Positions 42,104 through 51,946 of a DNA stretch of 64,000 nucleotides are shown here, in pieces. This DNA is from Pseudomonadales bacterium (lineage in GTDB: Bacteria > Pseudomonadota > Gammaproteobacteria > Pseudomonadales > Azotimanducaceae). The DNA lies in contig JAEPOO010000002.1 of NCBI GenBank assembly GCA_017642855.1, positions 62,001-126,000 on the forward strand. The letters are read 5' to 3'. The translations under genes and the position numbers were made by a program. How positions within the stretch are numbered: the first letter of the stretch is position 1; every line of letters begins with the position of its first letter. Below the pieces are notes generated by a model. It was not told the origin of the DNA. It ran no database searches and saw nothing but the letters and a program-made list of their open reading frames with translations.

Positions 42104-42976
42104 CTACTCCAGACCGCTACTGTTAAGGAACTTGAAGAATTCGCTATCTGGCTGAATCAGCAACACATCCCCTTTGTCTGAGAAAGTGCGCTGATAGGCT
42201 GACATGCTTCGATAGAACTCATAGAAGTCCTTGTCCTTGGAGAAAGCGGAGGCATAGATCGAAGCCGCTTGAGCATCCCCTTCACCGCGAGTTTCTTCCG
42301 CTGCGCTATAGGCCTCAGCAACGAGTACTTCACGCTGCTTTTCTGCGTCCGCGCGAATACCTACTGCCAGCTCTTCACCTTTTGCCCGATGTTCTCTGGC
42401 TTCAATATCCCGCTCAGTGTTCATCCTGTTATATACAGATTGAGATACTTCTGGCGGCAGGTCGATTCGTTTCACACGGACATCAACCACTGTGACACCG
42501 AGCTCTGTATTGGCAACGAGATTCAAGTTCTTGGTCAGTTCCTGCATCAGCTCGTCGCGTTCCCCGGATACCACTTCGTGGAGGGTTCGCTTACCAATCT
42601 CGTCTCGAAGACCGTCGTTGATGCGTTCCTTGAGGAGATCTTCCGCACGACGCTCGTCACCAGAGGTCGCGGTGTAATAAGTCTGAACATCATCGACGCG
42701 AAATTTGGCGAATGAATCCACAATCAGCGCTTTCTTTTCCTGGGTGAGAAAACGTTCGGGTGGTGCATCAGACGTCAGGACTCGGCCATCAAATTTACGA
42801 ACATCGTTGATAACCGGAAGTTTAAAATGAAGGCCCGGCTCAATGTCATCACGAACGACCTTACCGAACTCGAGCAGTACTGCCCTCTCCATTTCCGTCA
42901 CGATAAATACGGAGTTCATACCCAGCAAGCCAAGCAGAACAACGATAAATCCAATTACAAAAGATCGGGTGCCCAT
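42104..42976 (-). CDS. hflC: HflC, regulator of FtsH protease
   Basis: A 290-residue SPFH/band-7 membrane protein. One N-terminal membrane segment (about 5-25), then the SPFH domain (about 25-200) and a coiled region with EREAEEH-like charge pattern (EREVLVAEAYSAAEETRGEG). It assembles with HflK into a large cage around FtsH hexamers in the inner membrane. It shares one base with the hflK stop. Confidence 0.95.
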   Translation of the reverse strand: MGTRSFVIGFIVVLLGLLGMNSVFIVTEMERAVLLEFGKVVRDDIEPGLHFKLPVINDVRKFDGRVLTSDAPPERFLTQEKKALIVDSFAKFRVDDVQTYYTATSGDERRAEDLLKERINDGLRDEIGKRTLHEVVSGERDELMQELTKNLNLVANTELGVTVVDVRVKRIDLPPEVSQSVYNRMNTERDIEAREHRAKGEELAVGIRADAEKQREVLVAEAYSAAEETRGEGDAQAASIYASAFSKDKDFYEFYRSMSAYQRTFSDKGDVLLIQPDSEFFKFLNSSGLE

Positions 42977-44112
42977 CAGCGTCTCTCCCTTCGATTAGAA
43001 CGCGCTGGTTCTGCGGTATTGTAATTTGGGCCGGCAGACGACTCTGGTCGGTAGCCCGAGGCCTCATTTTGCGATCGCTCCATGATCTTATCCAGCGGCA
43101 GGTACAGGAGGTTATTGCCGCCATCAACATCGATCATGACTTTGGTCGAGTTACTCATAACGCTTTCCAAAGTATCAATGTACATTCTAGATTTGGTCAC
43201 TTCAGGCGCCAGTTTGTATTCAGCGTAGAGCTTGTTGAAGCGCTCAGCTTCACCACGAGATTGCGCAATCACTCTTTCTTTGTAAGCTTCTGCTTCTTCG
43301 AGGAGTCGCTGCGCCTGACCACGTGCTTCCGGAACGATCTGGTTTGCGTATGCGTCAGCTTCATTACGCAGCCGGACTTCGTCCTCACGCGCCTTGATCA
43401 CATCGTCGAAAGCTGCTCTTACCGCATCCGGTGGTGCGGTTTCATCAACAGCCACCTGGGTGACACGAATACCGGTGCCATAGTCATTCATGTACGTCTG
43501 AATCCGCGACCTAACGCTTTGTGCCAGGGCTGCACGACCTTCCGTCAGGATGTCGTGCATTTCCGTACTGCCAACCACATGACGTAAGGCACTCTCTGTC
43601 GCCTGATAAAGGCTCTTATCCGGATCGCGAACGTTGAGCTTGTAGGCAATTACGTCGTCAATGACGTACTGCACCGTCATCTTCACCTTCACGATATTCT
43701 CGTCTTCGGTCAGCATCTCAGAGTCGTGAGGTCTCGAACGTACTCGCGTGACATTCTCGATCAAGACCTGATCAATAAGCGGCGGGTTCCAGTGCAGTCC
43801 AGGAAGCACGACTTCGTCCAATTTTTCGCCGAAACGCAGCACTACACCACGTTCCTGCTGATCTACGGTATAAGCACCCATGAAACCATAAATTGCCGCC
43901 AGCACCAGGAGGACAAGGCCTACCAGGTTCTTGTTGACCGGTTGCGCAGAGCCTCCGCCTGAACCCGAGCCGCCGCTGCCGCCAAACATCTGGGAAAGAT
44001 TGTTCTGCAGCTTACGAAACGCCTCATCCAGATCGGGCGGTCCCTCATCATTGCGATTGCCCCAGGGGTCTTTGTCGCCCTGGTTTCCTCCGCCTGGTTC
44101 GTTCCAAGCCAT
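42976..44112 (-). CDS. hflK: HflK, regulator of FtsH protease
   Basis: A 378-residue partner of HflC. The N-terminus is glycine- and asparagine-rich (MAWNEPGGGNQGDKDPWGN), as in other HflK, followed by a membrane segment (about 65-85) and SPFH domain. Start ATG 44112 has AGGAGG five bases upstream; a start at 44142 would lack such a site. Upstream neighbour hflX is 112 bases away. Confidence 0.95.
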   Translation of the reverse strand: MAWNEPGGGNQGDKDPWGNRNDEGPPDLDEAFRKLQNNLSQMFGGSGGSGSGGGSAQPVNKNLVGLVLLVLAAIYGFMGAYTVDQQERGVVLRFGEKLDEVVLPGLHWNPPLIDQVLIENVTRVRSRPHDSEMLTEDENIVKVKMTVQYVIDDVIAYKLNVRDPDKSLYQATESALRHVVGSTEMHDILTEGRAALAQSVRSRIQTYMNDYGTGIRVTQVAVDETAPPDAVRAAFDDVIKAREDEVRLRNEADAYANQIVPEARGQAQRLLEEAEAYKERVIAQSRGEAERFNKLYAEYKLAPEVTKSRMYIDTLESVMSNSTKVMIDVDGGNNLLYLPLDKIMERSQNEASGYRPESSAGPNYNTAEPARSNRRERR

Positions 44113-44224
44113 TTTTCCTCCTGTAACACTATCAATCGCCACATAATGGCGAGCGGGAGACGCATTCTCCCACGTTTTGCAGAGAACTCAATCTATGATT
44201 CCTGAGCCCTCTGGCCGGTTTCTC

Positions 44225-45505
44225 TTATTCGGACCACCCTGCGATCTGCCTGAGCCTGCTTTCCTCTATCCGCAGGTGCATCTGGACTGAGCCGTCTTCA
44301 CAGGGCTCTTCCCGCATAACCGCGCCCAGCTCAAAAAATTGCGCCCTGATTCGGCCATCTTCGGGTTTCACGTTCACACTGGTTTCGATCACCTGCTCAC
44401 CGATTCGTTCCGCAATCGCCTCTAAAAGAAGCGGCGTTCCACCGCCTGTCACGCTGGACAGCCAGACACGACTCGGTTCCCCTCGGTGGTTTCGATCAAT
44501 ACGTGGCAATTCACCAACCAGATCAACCTTGTTGTAGACCAGAAGTTGGGGAATTTCACGTGCGCCTATTTCGTCCAGGACCTGATTAACCTCATCAATC
44601 CTTTCATCGCGAAGTGGCGCTGCCACATCTACGACATGAAGAATCAGATCTGCCTGACTGACCTCTTCCAGGGTCGCGCGGAAAGAATCCACCAATGAGT
44701 GGGGTAGTTGACGGATAAAACCCACCGTATCTGCCAGGACAGCACTGCCGATCACCGGAAGTTCCAGTCGCCTAAGTGTTGGATCCAACGTCGCGAAAAG
44801 CTGATCCTCAGCGTGCACATCAGCGCTACACAACTGATTGAAAAGAGTCGATTTCCCAGCGTTGGTATATCCCGCCAGCGAAATACTCCGGACATCTGAA
44901 CGTGTCCGGGCTCTGCGGTTATGCTCACGTTGCCCACGGACTTTTGCCAGGCGGCCGTTGATCCGCTTAATACGATCCCCGATCATTCGCTGGTCCGCTT
45001 CGAGCTGAGTCTCACCAGCACCACCCAGCCCAGAGGAGGCACCCGCACCACGACCAGAACCACCGCGCTGACGATCCAGGTGAGTCCAACCGCGCACCAG
45101 CCTTGTCGAAGCATGCTCCAACTGGGCGAGCTCCACCTGCAACTTACCTTCATGGGTGCGCGCACGCCGAGCAAAAATTTCGAGAATCAGACCCGTGCGG
45201 CCAAGAACCCGTTTATCCAGCTTCTGTTCGAGGTTACGTTCCTGAGTAGGAGAAAGGTCATCACCAAATACAATCAGATCGCAGTCGTTCTCCTTGATCC
45301 AAACAGCAATCTCATCGACCTTACCACCACCGATAAAGGTACCGGGATGGGGGTAACGGCGTTGACTGGCAATACAGCCGACCGGAACCAGACCCGCCGA
45401 GGTGACAAGTTCGCTTAACTCCTCCGCTGTCGCGAGTTCGGAATCAAATTTCTGGATGTGAATCAGTAGCGCCTTGCTACCCGACTCGGGACGATCTAGG
45501 AACAA
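44225..45505 (-). CDS. hflX: Ribosome-splitting GTPase HflX
   Basis: A 426-residue GTPase that separates stalled 70S ribosomes. N-terminal HflX domain with GGGKVDEI and FGDDLSPTQERNLE, a glycine-rich stretch (GGSGRGAGAS), then G domain with GYTNAGKSTLFNQL, DTVGFIRQLPH and YNKVDLV. Three bases after hfq. Confidence 0.95.
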   Translation of the reverse strand: MFLDRPESGSKALLIHIQKFDSELATAEELSELVTSAGLVPVGCIASQRRYPHPGTFIGGGKVDEIAVWIKENDCDLIVFGDDLSPTQERNLEQKLDKRVLGRTGLILEIFARRARTHEGKLQVELAQLEHASTRLVRGWTHLDRQRGGSGRGAGASSGLGGAGETQLEADQRMIGDRIKRINGRLAKVRGQREHNRRARTRSDVRSISLAGYTNAGKSTLFNQLCSADVHAEDQLFATLDPTLRRLELPVIGSAVLADTVGFIRQLPHSLVDSFRATLEEVSQADLILHVVDVAAPLRDERIDEVNQVLDEIGAREIPQLLVYNKVDLVGELPRIDRNHRGEPSRVWLSSVTGGGTPLLLEAIAERIGEQVIETSVNVKPEDGRIRAQFFELGAVMREEPCEDGSVQMHLRIEESRLRQIAGWSE

Positions 45506-45508
45506 GCT

Positions 45509-45739
45509 TTATTCGTTTCCTTCGGTTGGCATCTTCACTGCACGGGAAGGCACCACCGTTGATATCGCGGACTTGTAAATCATCTGATTGACCGTGTTCC
45601 GAAGCAGGATCACGAACTGATCAAACGATTCGATTTGTCCCTGCAGTTTGATGCCGTTCACCAGGTAAATAGATACCGGCACACGATCTTTGCGCAGGGC
45701 ATTGAGGAAAGGGTCTTGTAAGGACTGCCCTTTTGACAT
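45509..45739 (-). CDS. hfq: RNA chaperone Hfq
   Basis: A 76-residue Sm-like hexamer subunit for sRNA-mRNA pairing. Sm1 motif in [20 protein letters not shown] and [20 protein letters not shown], Sm2 with [12 protein letters not shown]. The C-terminal tail is very short (VKMPTEGNE), shorter than the 102-residue E. coli form. Strong ribosome site AGGAGAG. The miaA-hfq-hflX order is conserved. Confidence 0.97.
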   Translation of the reverse strand: MSKGQSLQDPFLNALRKDRVPVSIYLVNGIKLQGQIESFDQFVILLRNTVNQMIYKSAISTVVPSRAVKMPTEGNE

Positions 45740-45869
45740 GTTGCTCTCCTAGGATTCCCGGACCCGCCCCAATCGTGACGGAGGAATCGGTCAATGAATA
45801 ATGCTGAGCAAACGCCCGTCGAAATATGTCCGTCCACCTGGCTCAGGGGTGGCGCTCGATTACGGGCGA

Positions 45870-46805
45870 CTACGCTAATATGGTGGTGTTGTTAATGATT
45901 TTCAAGGCCTCAGCCATGTCCGGCTGATCCATGGTGTGAAGATCCTGCCAGCCTCGAAGCCAGGTGAACTGGCGCTTTGCGAGCTGTCTGGTCGCAGCTA
46001 CCGCGGTTTCGATCATGGATTGTTCATTGATCTCTTCTTCCAGGTAGGCCCAGATCTGACGATATCCCACTGCCCGGATGGCCGGTAATCCAACATGTAA
46101 GTCAGGGTTCTCCTTTAACTCGCGGACTTCATCAACGAAGCCCTGATCCAGCATCTGCAGGAAGCGCGCCTCGATGTCTTTATGCAGCAGTGATCGATCC
46201 GGCGGCATGATGGCAATCTCCAGCAGCACAAAGGGGCAAGACTCGGTCGCATCTTCATGATGGCTGGACAGTGGTCTGCCGGAGATTCGGTAGACCTCGA
46301 GGGCACGTTGCAGCCGTTGAGAATCCATCGGTTTGATTCGCGCCGCCGCGTCAGGATCCACCTTACCTAATTCTCTGTGCAGATGAGGCCATCCATACCG
46401 CTCTGCTTCGTGTGTGATTTCATCTCGGATTGACTGATCTGCCGGTGGCAGGGTCGCCAATCCTTCTTTGAGCGCTTTCAGGTAAAGCATGGTGCCGCCA
46501 GCGATAATCGGTAATGCGTCCCTGGCCTGAATCTCCCGAACAGCACTGATCGCATCTTCGCGAAAGTCCGCTGCCGAATAGGGCTCAGCTGGATCTCGAA
46601 TATCGATCAGGTGATGTCTAACTTTCGCTTGGGTCGCAGCATCTGGCTTGGCAGTGCCAATGTCCATGCCGCGGTAAACCTGCGCAGAATCGGCGGTAAC
46701 AATCTCGCCCCCTAGGTCCTCGGCGAGCGCCATGGCAAGTGCCGACTTGCCGCTCGCAGTGGGTCCGGTGATGACCAGAACACCTTGCTGATCCGATGAC
46801 GCCAA
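45870..46805 (-). CDS. miaA: tRNA dimethylallyltransferase
   Basis: Adds a dimethylallyl group to A37 of tRNAs reading codons that start with U. 311 residues. P-loop TGPTASGKSALAMALAED, then DSAQVYRGMDIGTAKP, and the RQFTWLRGW segment near the end. Start is one base from the mutL stop. Confidence 0.95.
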   Translation of the reverse strand: MASSDQQGVLVITGPTASGKSALAMALAEDLGGEIVTADSAQVYRGMDIGTAKPDAATQAKVRHHLIDIRDPAEPYSAADFREDAISAVREIQARDALPIIAGGTMLYLKALKEGLATLPPADQSIRDEITHEAERYGWPHLHRELGKVDPDAAARIKPMDSQRLQRALEVYRISGRPLSSHHEDATESCPFVLLEIAIMPPDRSLLHKDIEARFLQMLDQGFVDEVRELKENPDLHVGLPAIRAVGYRQIWAYLEEEINEQSMIETAVAATRQLAKRQFTWLRGWQDLHTMDQPDMAEALKIINNTTILA

Positions 46806-46806
46806 T

Positions 46807-48609
46807 TTAACGACCTCTTAGAAACAGGCTATCCAGCTCGGCAAGATTGAGTTCACACCAGGTTGGACGCCCGTGATTACATTGTCCGGATCGCTCGGTC
46901 TCTTCCATGTCGCGCAAAAGGGCGTTCATTTCCGGGAGGGATAATCGACGGTTGGCGCGAACAGAACCATGGCAAGCCATCGTCGACAGAATCTCATCAC
47001 GATGTTGTTCGATCCTCTGACTCGCCCCGAACTCTGCAAAGTCGGAGAGCACATCACGGACCAGTTGTTCAACATCACTTTTTGCTAACAATGTTGGAAT
47101 GGCGCGAACGATGATGGATTCTTCACTGGCTCTTTCAAGTTCTATCCCAAGCTGGTTTAACTCATCACCATGATCATCAATGATATCCGCTTCTTTTTCA
47201 GAGACTGCGACCGACAACGGCACCAGCATTGGCTGGCTTCGAATCCCTTCTGCATCACAGGCAGTCTTCATGTGCTCATAGGTGATACGCTCATGAGCCG
47301 CATGCATGTCGACCAGCACAAGGCCATTGGCGTTCTCAGCCAGGATGTAAATGCCGTGAAGTTGCGCGACCGCAAAACCCAGCGGCGGCATGGTTGCTTC
47401 TTCGCCTTCGGGAGACTCAGGTAAAATAGGCGCGGATGAATCGGGATCGCGGGCAAACATCTCACGGTAAACCGCAGTCGTGGGTTCCTTTAAACCAAAC
47501 GCGCCCCCCCGGCTGTGCGTCGACGAGCCGAAGCTCATGGGCGCCTGCCGCATCGGTACCTGAGCGGCTACATCCGCTTCCATCGTTTGCGCGATGGTCG
47601 CCTCATCTGGCCTGACGTCGGCCAGGACACGATGAATGGTTCTGAAAATGAAGTCATGGACATCCCGGCTTTCACGAAAACGGACTTCATGTTTCGTCGG
47701 ATGCACGTTCACATCCACCAGCGCAGGATTGATCGACAGGAACAAACAATAAACCGGGTTTCTTCCATGATAGAGGACATCTGCATAACCCTGCTTCACG
47801 GCATGGGTAATGACTTTGTCTCGAATGACGCGGCCGTTCACAAAGAAGAACTGCTGGTCTGCCTGGCTTCTTGAAAAAGTCGGCAACCCTATCCACCCCC
47901 TGAGCTCGAGACCACCTCGTTCCTCACTAAAGAAAATCGCGTTCTCAAGAAACGCATGCCCAAACACGCTCGAGATACGCTGCTGCTCATCATCACCTGA
48001 GTACTGACGTGTGGTTTTACCGTTGTGATTCAGGACAAAAGTCACCGTCGGATGACTCAGCGATATCTTTCTGACGACTTCTTCCACTTTCAGGTATTCC
48101 GTTCTTTCGGTTCGAAGAAACTTTCGCCTGGCGGGCGTGTTAAAAAAGAGGTCAGACACCTCTACTGTGGTGCCTCGGGGATGAGGTGCCGGTGTCACTT
48201 CCGCCGACATATCCGCACCGGTGACTCTAACGCACCAGCCATCTGCAGCCTGCGCGCTGATGTTCGTCGTTAACGTCAGACGTGAAATAGAGGCGATGCT
48301 CGCCAGCGCTTCCCCTCGAAAGCCGAGGGTCTCGATGGCTGCCAGGTCTTCTGGTCTATGAATTTTGCTGGTCGCGTGTCTTGCCAGTGCCAGATTCAGA
48401 TCATCAGGATGAATCCCAGAGCCGTCATCCCGCACGCGCAATACCTTAGTTCCGCCGGAGGTCAGGTCAACTTCAATTCGTTGCGCACCCGAATCAAGGG
48501 CGTTTTCCAATAGCTCCTTGACGACGGATGCGGGCCGTTCAACGACCTCGCCGGCCGCAATCTGGTTTGCCAGCCGCTTGTCTAGCTGGTTGATTCTGTC
48601 TGTCTGCAT
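46807..48609 (-). CDS. mutL: DNA mismatch repair protein MutL (endonuclease type)
   Basis: A 600-residue GHKL ATPase. N-terminal motifs: [28 protein letters not shown] and TLGFRGEAL. The C-terminal domain has the metal-nuclease set: [12 protein letters not shown] (like DQHAX2EX4E with Q replaced by M), [16 protein letters not shown], and a final FLRGR. This suggests nicking activity as in bacteria without MutH; MutH was not looked for outside the window. Located between amiB and miaA, the usual order. Confidence 0.95.
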   Translation of the reverse strand: MQTDRINQLDKRLANQIAAGEVVERPASVVKELLENALDSGAQRIEVDLTSGGTKVLRVRDDGSGIHPDDLNLALARHATSKIHRPEDLAAIETLGFRGEALASIASISRLTLTTNISAQAADGWCVRVTGADMSAEVTPAPHPRGTTVEVSDLFFNTPARRKFLRTERTEYLKVEEVVRKISLSHPTVTFVLNHNGKTTRQYSGDDEQQRISSVFGHAFLENAIFFSEERGGLELRGWIGLPTFSRSQADQQFFFVNGRVIRDKVITHAVKQGYADVLYHGRNPVYCLFLSINPALVDVNVHPTKHEVRFRESRDVHDFIFRTIHRVLADVRPDEATIAQTMEADVAAQVPMRQAPMSFGSSTHSRGGAFGLKEPTTAVYREMFARDPDSSAPILPESPEGEEATMPPLGFAVAQLHGIYILAENANGLVLVDMHAAHERITYEHMKTACDAEGIRSQPMLVPLSVAVSEKEADIIDDHGDELNQLGIELERASEESIIVRAIPTLLAKSDVEQLVRDVLSDFAEFGASQRIEQHRDEILSTMACHGSVRANRRLSLPEMNALLRDMEETERSGQCNHGRPTWCELNLAELDSLFLRGR

Positions 48610-48624
48610 GTATGGTTGGCAGGA

Positions 48625-50001
48625 CTAGCTGGGTGGAATTTTCAGCTTCTGTCCGATGCGAATAGTATCGCTCCGAAGACCGTTAAAGTCTTTAAGTTTC
48701 TCGAAACTTACCCGATGTCGGTCGGCAATTTCCGAAAGCGTGTCTCCTCTTTCAATGATGTAGGTAATGGCTTCGTCCTGACGCCCTTGTTTCATCCAGG
48801 CCAGGTAAGAGCCTGCTGGCGGGTTTTCCTGCATGGCATCTCGGACACCTTGAAAGATCGCGTTGGCCAACTTTCTTTGATGACTCTTATTGGCCAGTTT
48901 CTTTGCTTCACCGGGGTTTGAAATAAATCCCGTTTCAATCAAGAGGCTGGGAATATCCGGAGACTTGAGAACAGCAAAAGCGGCCTGTTCAACACGCTTT
49001 TTGTGTAGCTTGTTCACCTTGCCCATTTCCCTGAGTACAAGATTGCCCATATCCAGGCTTGCAGACAAGCTCGCTGTCATTGACAGATCGAGAAGCACGC
49101 CCGCCAGCAAATCGTCTTTATCATCCAGGGAGACACTACCAACCCCACCAATGAGGTCTGCTCGATTTTCTCTCTCGGCAAGCCAACGCGCCGTTTCACT
49201 GGTCGCACCCTTCTGGGAGATCGCATAAACCGAAGCGCCACTCACTTTCGGCGTTCTGAACGCATCTGCGTGTATAGACAGGAAGACATCTGCCTGACTC
49301 TTGCGCGCAATTTCCGTTCGCTTTCTATGGGCGATGTAATAGTCTCCGGTACGAACCAGAGTCGCCCTGAAGCCAGGCTCTTCTTCAAACAGATCGCGAA
49401 GTTTTTTGGAAATCGAAAGGACAACGTGTTTCTCGTAGAGGTTCCCAGGTCCGATGGCACCTGGATCGTCGCCACCATGACCCGCGTCTATGGCAATGAC
49501 GACATCACGCATCTGGGTCAACGTTCGTTCTGACTTCTGCACGACCGGCACGCTGGTTTGTTCCGCGGGGCCGTAGAGGTCGATCACCAGTCGGTCGCCG
49601 TACTGCATGATGGGTTTCAACACAAAGGAACGGGGTTTCACTTCCTGAGCAAGATCAAGAACAACGCGCAGGTCTTTACCGTCATTTCGACCGGAGGATC
49701 GGATAGATCGGATTGGCGTCTGATCGAGAACGAGGTTTTTGATGTCCGCCTTGAGTTCGGCGTCAGAGATATCGATCACCAGTCGGTGCGGATCCGTCAA
49801 AGAGAAGATTTTGTGTTCGACGGGATTGCCAAGATCAAACACGATACGGGTCCGCTCAGGGGACTGGCGGACACGCAACCCGTCAACAGAAGTTCGCGCA
49901 GCCAGCAGCACATCGCTCGCCAGCAATAAAAACAGGGCGGCGATGAGGGTCAGGTGTTGCTTGGCAGCACCTCGTTGTAGACCTCTGATACTCGCTTGCA
50001 A
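48625..50001 (-). CDS. amiB: N-acetylmuramoyl-L-alanine amidase (AMIN-Amidase_3-LysM)
   Basis: A 458-residue exported cell-wall amidase for daughter-cell separation. Signal sequence about 15-35 (LTLIAALFLLLASDVLLA), AMIN domain about 38-140, catalytic zinc domain from VIAIDAGHGGDDPGAIG to PDIPSLLIETGF with zinc histidines and glutamate, and a C-terminal LysM (RGDTLSEIADRHRVS). The start is TTG 50001 inside tsaE, since no ATG or GTG is available; GAAGG is just upstream, very close. It overlaps tsaE by 52 bases. Confidence 0.93.
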   Translation of the reverse strand: MQASIRGLQRGAAKQHLTLIAALFLLLASDVLLAARTSVDGLRVRQSPERTRIVFDLGNPVEHKIFSLTDPHRLVIDISDAELKADIKNLVLDQTPIRSIRSSGRNDGKDLRVVLDLAQEVKPRSFVLKPIMQYGDRLVIDLYGPAEQTSVPVVQKSERTLTQMRDVVIAIDAGHGGDDPGAIGPGNLYEKHVVLSISKKLRDLFEEEPGFRATLVRTGDYYIAHRKRTEIARKSQADVFLSIHADAFRTPKVSGASVYAISQKGATSETARWLAERENRADLIGGVGSVSLDDKDDLLAGVLLDLSMTASLSASLDMGNLVLREMGKVNKLHKKRVEQAAFAVLKSPDIPSLLIETGFISNPGEAKKLANKSHQRKLANAIFQGVRDAMQENPPAGSYLAWMKQGRQDEAITYIIERGDTLSEIADRHRVSFEKLKDFNGLRSDTIRIGQKLKIPPS

Positions 50002-50450
50002 GCCTTCTCACCATGCACGGTGTGCGCCGTTATGACTATGATCCGTTTTTCACCGGATACATCAATGGCTATATGCAAGTCATGTGCAGGGAGATAGCCC
50101 GTCGCCTTTTCTGGCCATTCGATCAAACAAAGAGAATCTGGACGAAAATATTCGTCAACACCGACGTAATCCAGCTCACCCGGATCGCTCAGCCGATACA
50201 GATCAAAGTGATAAACATCATGAATTTTTCCCTGGCATTCAACTTCATAGGGTTCCACCAGCGTAAACGTCGGACTCTTGACTGCAGCCATATGACCCAT
50301 TGCGCGCAGCACACCCCTGCATAAGGTGGTTTTCCCAGCGCCCAAATCGCCCGTAATGTGAACGGCGCCGCAACCACCCAGGCCTTCAGAAAGCGCTTTG
50401 CCCAGCGCAATCATCCCATCTTCACTCTCGACCTTGATAAGCAAGCTCAC
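49950..50450 (-). CDS. tsaE: tRNA threonylcarbamoyladenosine protein TsaE
   Basis: A 166-residue ATPase of the t6A tRNA modification complex with TsaB and TsaD. Walker A is GDLGAGKTTLCRG; SPTFTLVEPYE and HFDLYRLSDPGELDYVGVDEYF are family motifs. Overlaps nnr by four bases and the amiB start by 52 bases. Confidence 0.95.
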   Translation of the reverse strand: MSLLIKVESEDGMIALGKALSEGLGGCGAVHITGDLGAGKTTLCRGVLRAMGHMAAVKSPTFTLVEPYEVECQGKIHDVYHFDLYRLSDPGELDYVGVDEYFRPDSLCLIEWPEKATGYLPAHDLHIAIDVSGEKRIIVITAHTVHGEKACKRVSEVYNEVLPSNT

Positions 50451-51913
50451 TGAAGCAACCCGCGCATCTCTGGAACGAGCTCTGTTGCCAATAGTCCCCG
50501 TTCGCCTTGATCGGCGGCCACGTTATCTGCTGCCAACGAATGAACTACAGCACCTAATCGTGTGGAGAATTCCGGTTTACCTGTCTGGGCCAACAAGCTG
50601 CCGATGACACCGGAAAGCACGTCACCCATACCGGCTACTGCCATACCCGGGTTGCCATAAGGCACAAGAGAAACTTGTTCACCGTCTGCGATCAGCGTCC
50701 CGGCACCTTTTAAAAGCGCAACACCGCCAAACTTCTGCTGAAGTTCCATCACGGCAGAAAGTCGATCTTCCTGTACCTGCCGGTCCAGCAATCGGCCTGC
50801 TTCCCCGGGGTGAGGGGTCAGTATCCAGTTTTCTCTCCTCACCGGGTTTTCAGAGAGGAGATTCAGACCATCTGCATCCAATACCACGGGCTTGTCTGTT
50901 TCCAACGCGGCCTCAAACAGCATTCGGGCATAGTCATCACGGCCCAGGCCCGGTCCGAGAACAATAACCGTACATCGCTCAAATAGCGAAACCAGCTCAT
51001 CCTTGTTTCTGACACCACGCGGCATGACTTCGGGTCTCCTCGCGAGGAGACTCGCCACATGACTCGGATGAGTCGCAACGGAAACCAACCCCGCGCCCGT
51101 CATGATCGCTGATTCCGACGCCATCATGATCGCGCCCCCCATGCCTTTATTGCCTCCCACCACCAGCACATGCCCGTGAGAGACCTTGTGAGAGTTCTGG
51201 TGCCTCGGTTCGAGCTGGTCAATCAGCTCGGTGTAGTCGAGCTCAACGGCAGCACTTTGCACTTGAGCATAGACATCAAGCGGTACATCAAGACCAGCAA
51301 AAACCAGTTCGCCTGTCTGATGCGGACCATCAGCAGTCAGCAGGCCCAGTTTTTTTCCGATAAAAGTCACGGTGACGTCCGATGTAATCGCCGAACCCTG
51401 GCAGTTGCCGGTATCTGAGCTCAAACCCGATGGGATATCTACAGAGAGCACCGGCCATCTTCCGCGATTAACTGCTGAGATGATTTCCGCATACTCCGGT
51501 CTGACTTCGCCGGAGATCCCAGTGCCAAGAAGCGCGTCTACAATCAAGTTCGCTTCGTGCATAGCTTCTTCCGCGGTGACGATAGTGACACCACATTCCT
51601 GACAGAATTGGTAAGCTGATCCAGCGTCCGTTTCCGGATCAGGAATACGACCAACCAAACCAACTTTGGCCTCGATTCCCCTTTGTGCCAGCAATCCAGC
51701 GATGATGAAACCGTCACCTGCATTGTTGCCTGATCCGCATAACACAGCTGTGGTGCCGGGCGCCGGCCAACGGTTTAACAACTCTGAGACACAGGCTTGC
51801 GCAGCCCTGCGCATTAATATCAGGCCCGGCACGCCGCGTTCTTCGATGGTTATCCGATCCAGTTCTCTTACCTGTTGAGTGAGATAGAGAGCGCCCCCGT
51901 CTGGCGAAGTCAT
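50447..51913 (-). CDS. nnr: Bifunctional NAD(P)H-hydrate epimerase/ADP-dependent dehydratase
   Basis: A 488-residue metabolite-repair enzyme that restores hydrated NADH and NADPH. N-terminal YjeF epimerase domain (about 1-210) with LCGSGNNAGDGF and VDALLGTGISGEV; C-terminal ribokinase-like dehydratase (about 225-488) with GHVLVVGGNKGMGGA, LTPHPGEAGRLL and GNPGMAVAGMGDVLSGVI. The frame is open back to 52141, but ATG 51913 (MTSPDGGALYLTQQ) fits the family and avoids overlap with queG. Divergent from queG by 33 bases. Confidence 0.94.
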   Translation of the reverse strand: MTSPDGGALYLTQQVRELDRITIEERGVPGLILMRRAAQACVSELLNRWPAPGTTAVLCGSGNNAGDGFIIAGLLAQRGIEAKVGLVGRIPDPETDAGSAYQFCQECGVTIVTAEEAMHEANLIVDALLGTGISGEVRPEYAEIISAVNRGRWPVLSVDIPSGLSSDTGNCQGSAITSDVTVTFIGKKLGLLTADGPHQTGELVFAGLDVPLDVYAQVQSAAVELDYTELIDQLEPRHQNSHKVSHGHVLVVGGNKGMGGAIMMASESAIMTGAGLVSVATHPSHVASLLARRPEVMPRGVRNKDELVSLFERCTVIVLGPGLGRDDYARMLFEAALETDKPVVLDADGLNLLSENPVRRENWILTPHPGEAGRLLDRQVQEDRLSAVMELQQKFGGVALLKGAGTLIADGEQVSLVPYGNPGMAVAGMGDVLSGVIGSLLAQTGKPEFSTRLGAVVHSLAADNVAADQGERGLLATELVPEMRGLLQ

Positions 51914-51946
51914 TCGCTTGTTACCTTGTTCACAAACCTCGATTAT

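Noticed and set aside
43069-43587. 172-codon open frame on the plus strand
   Set aside because: Antisense to hflK, which is clear from SPFH sequence.
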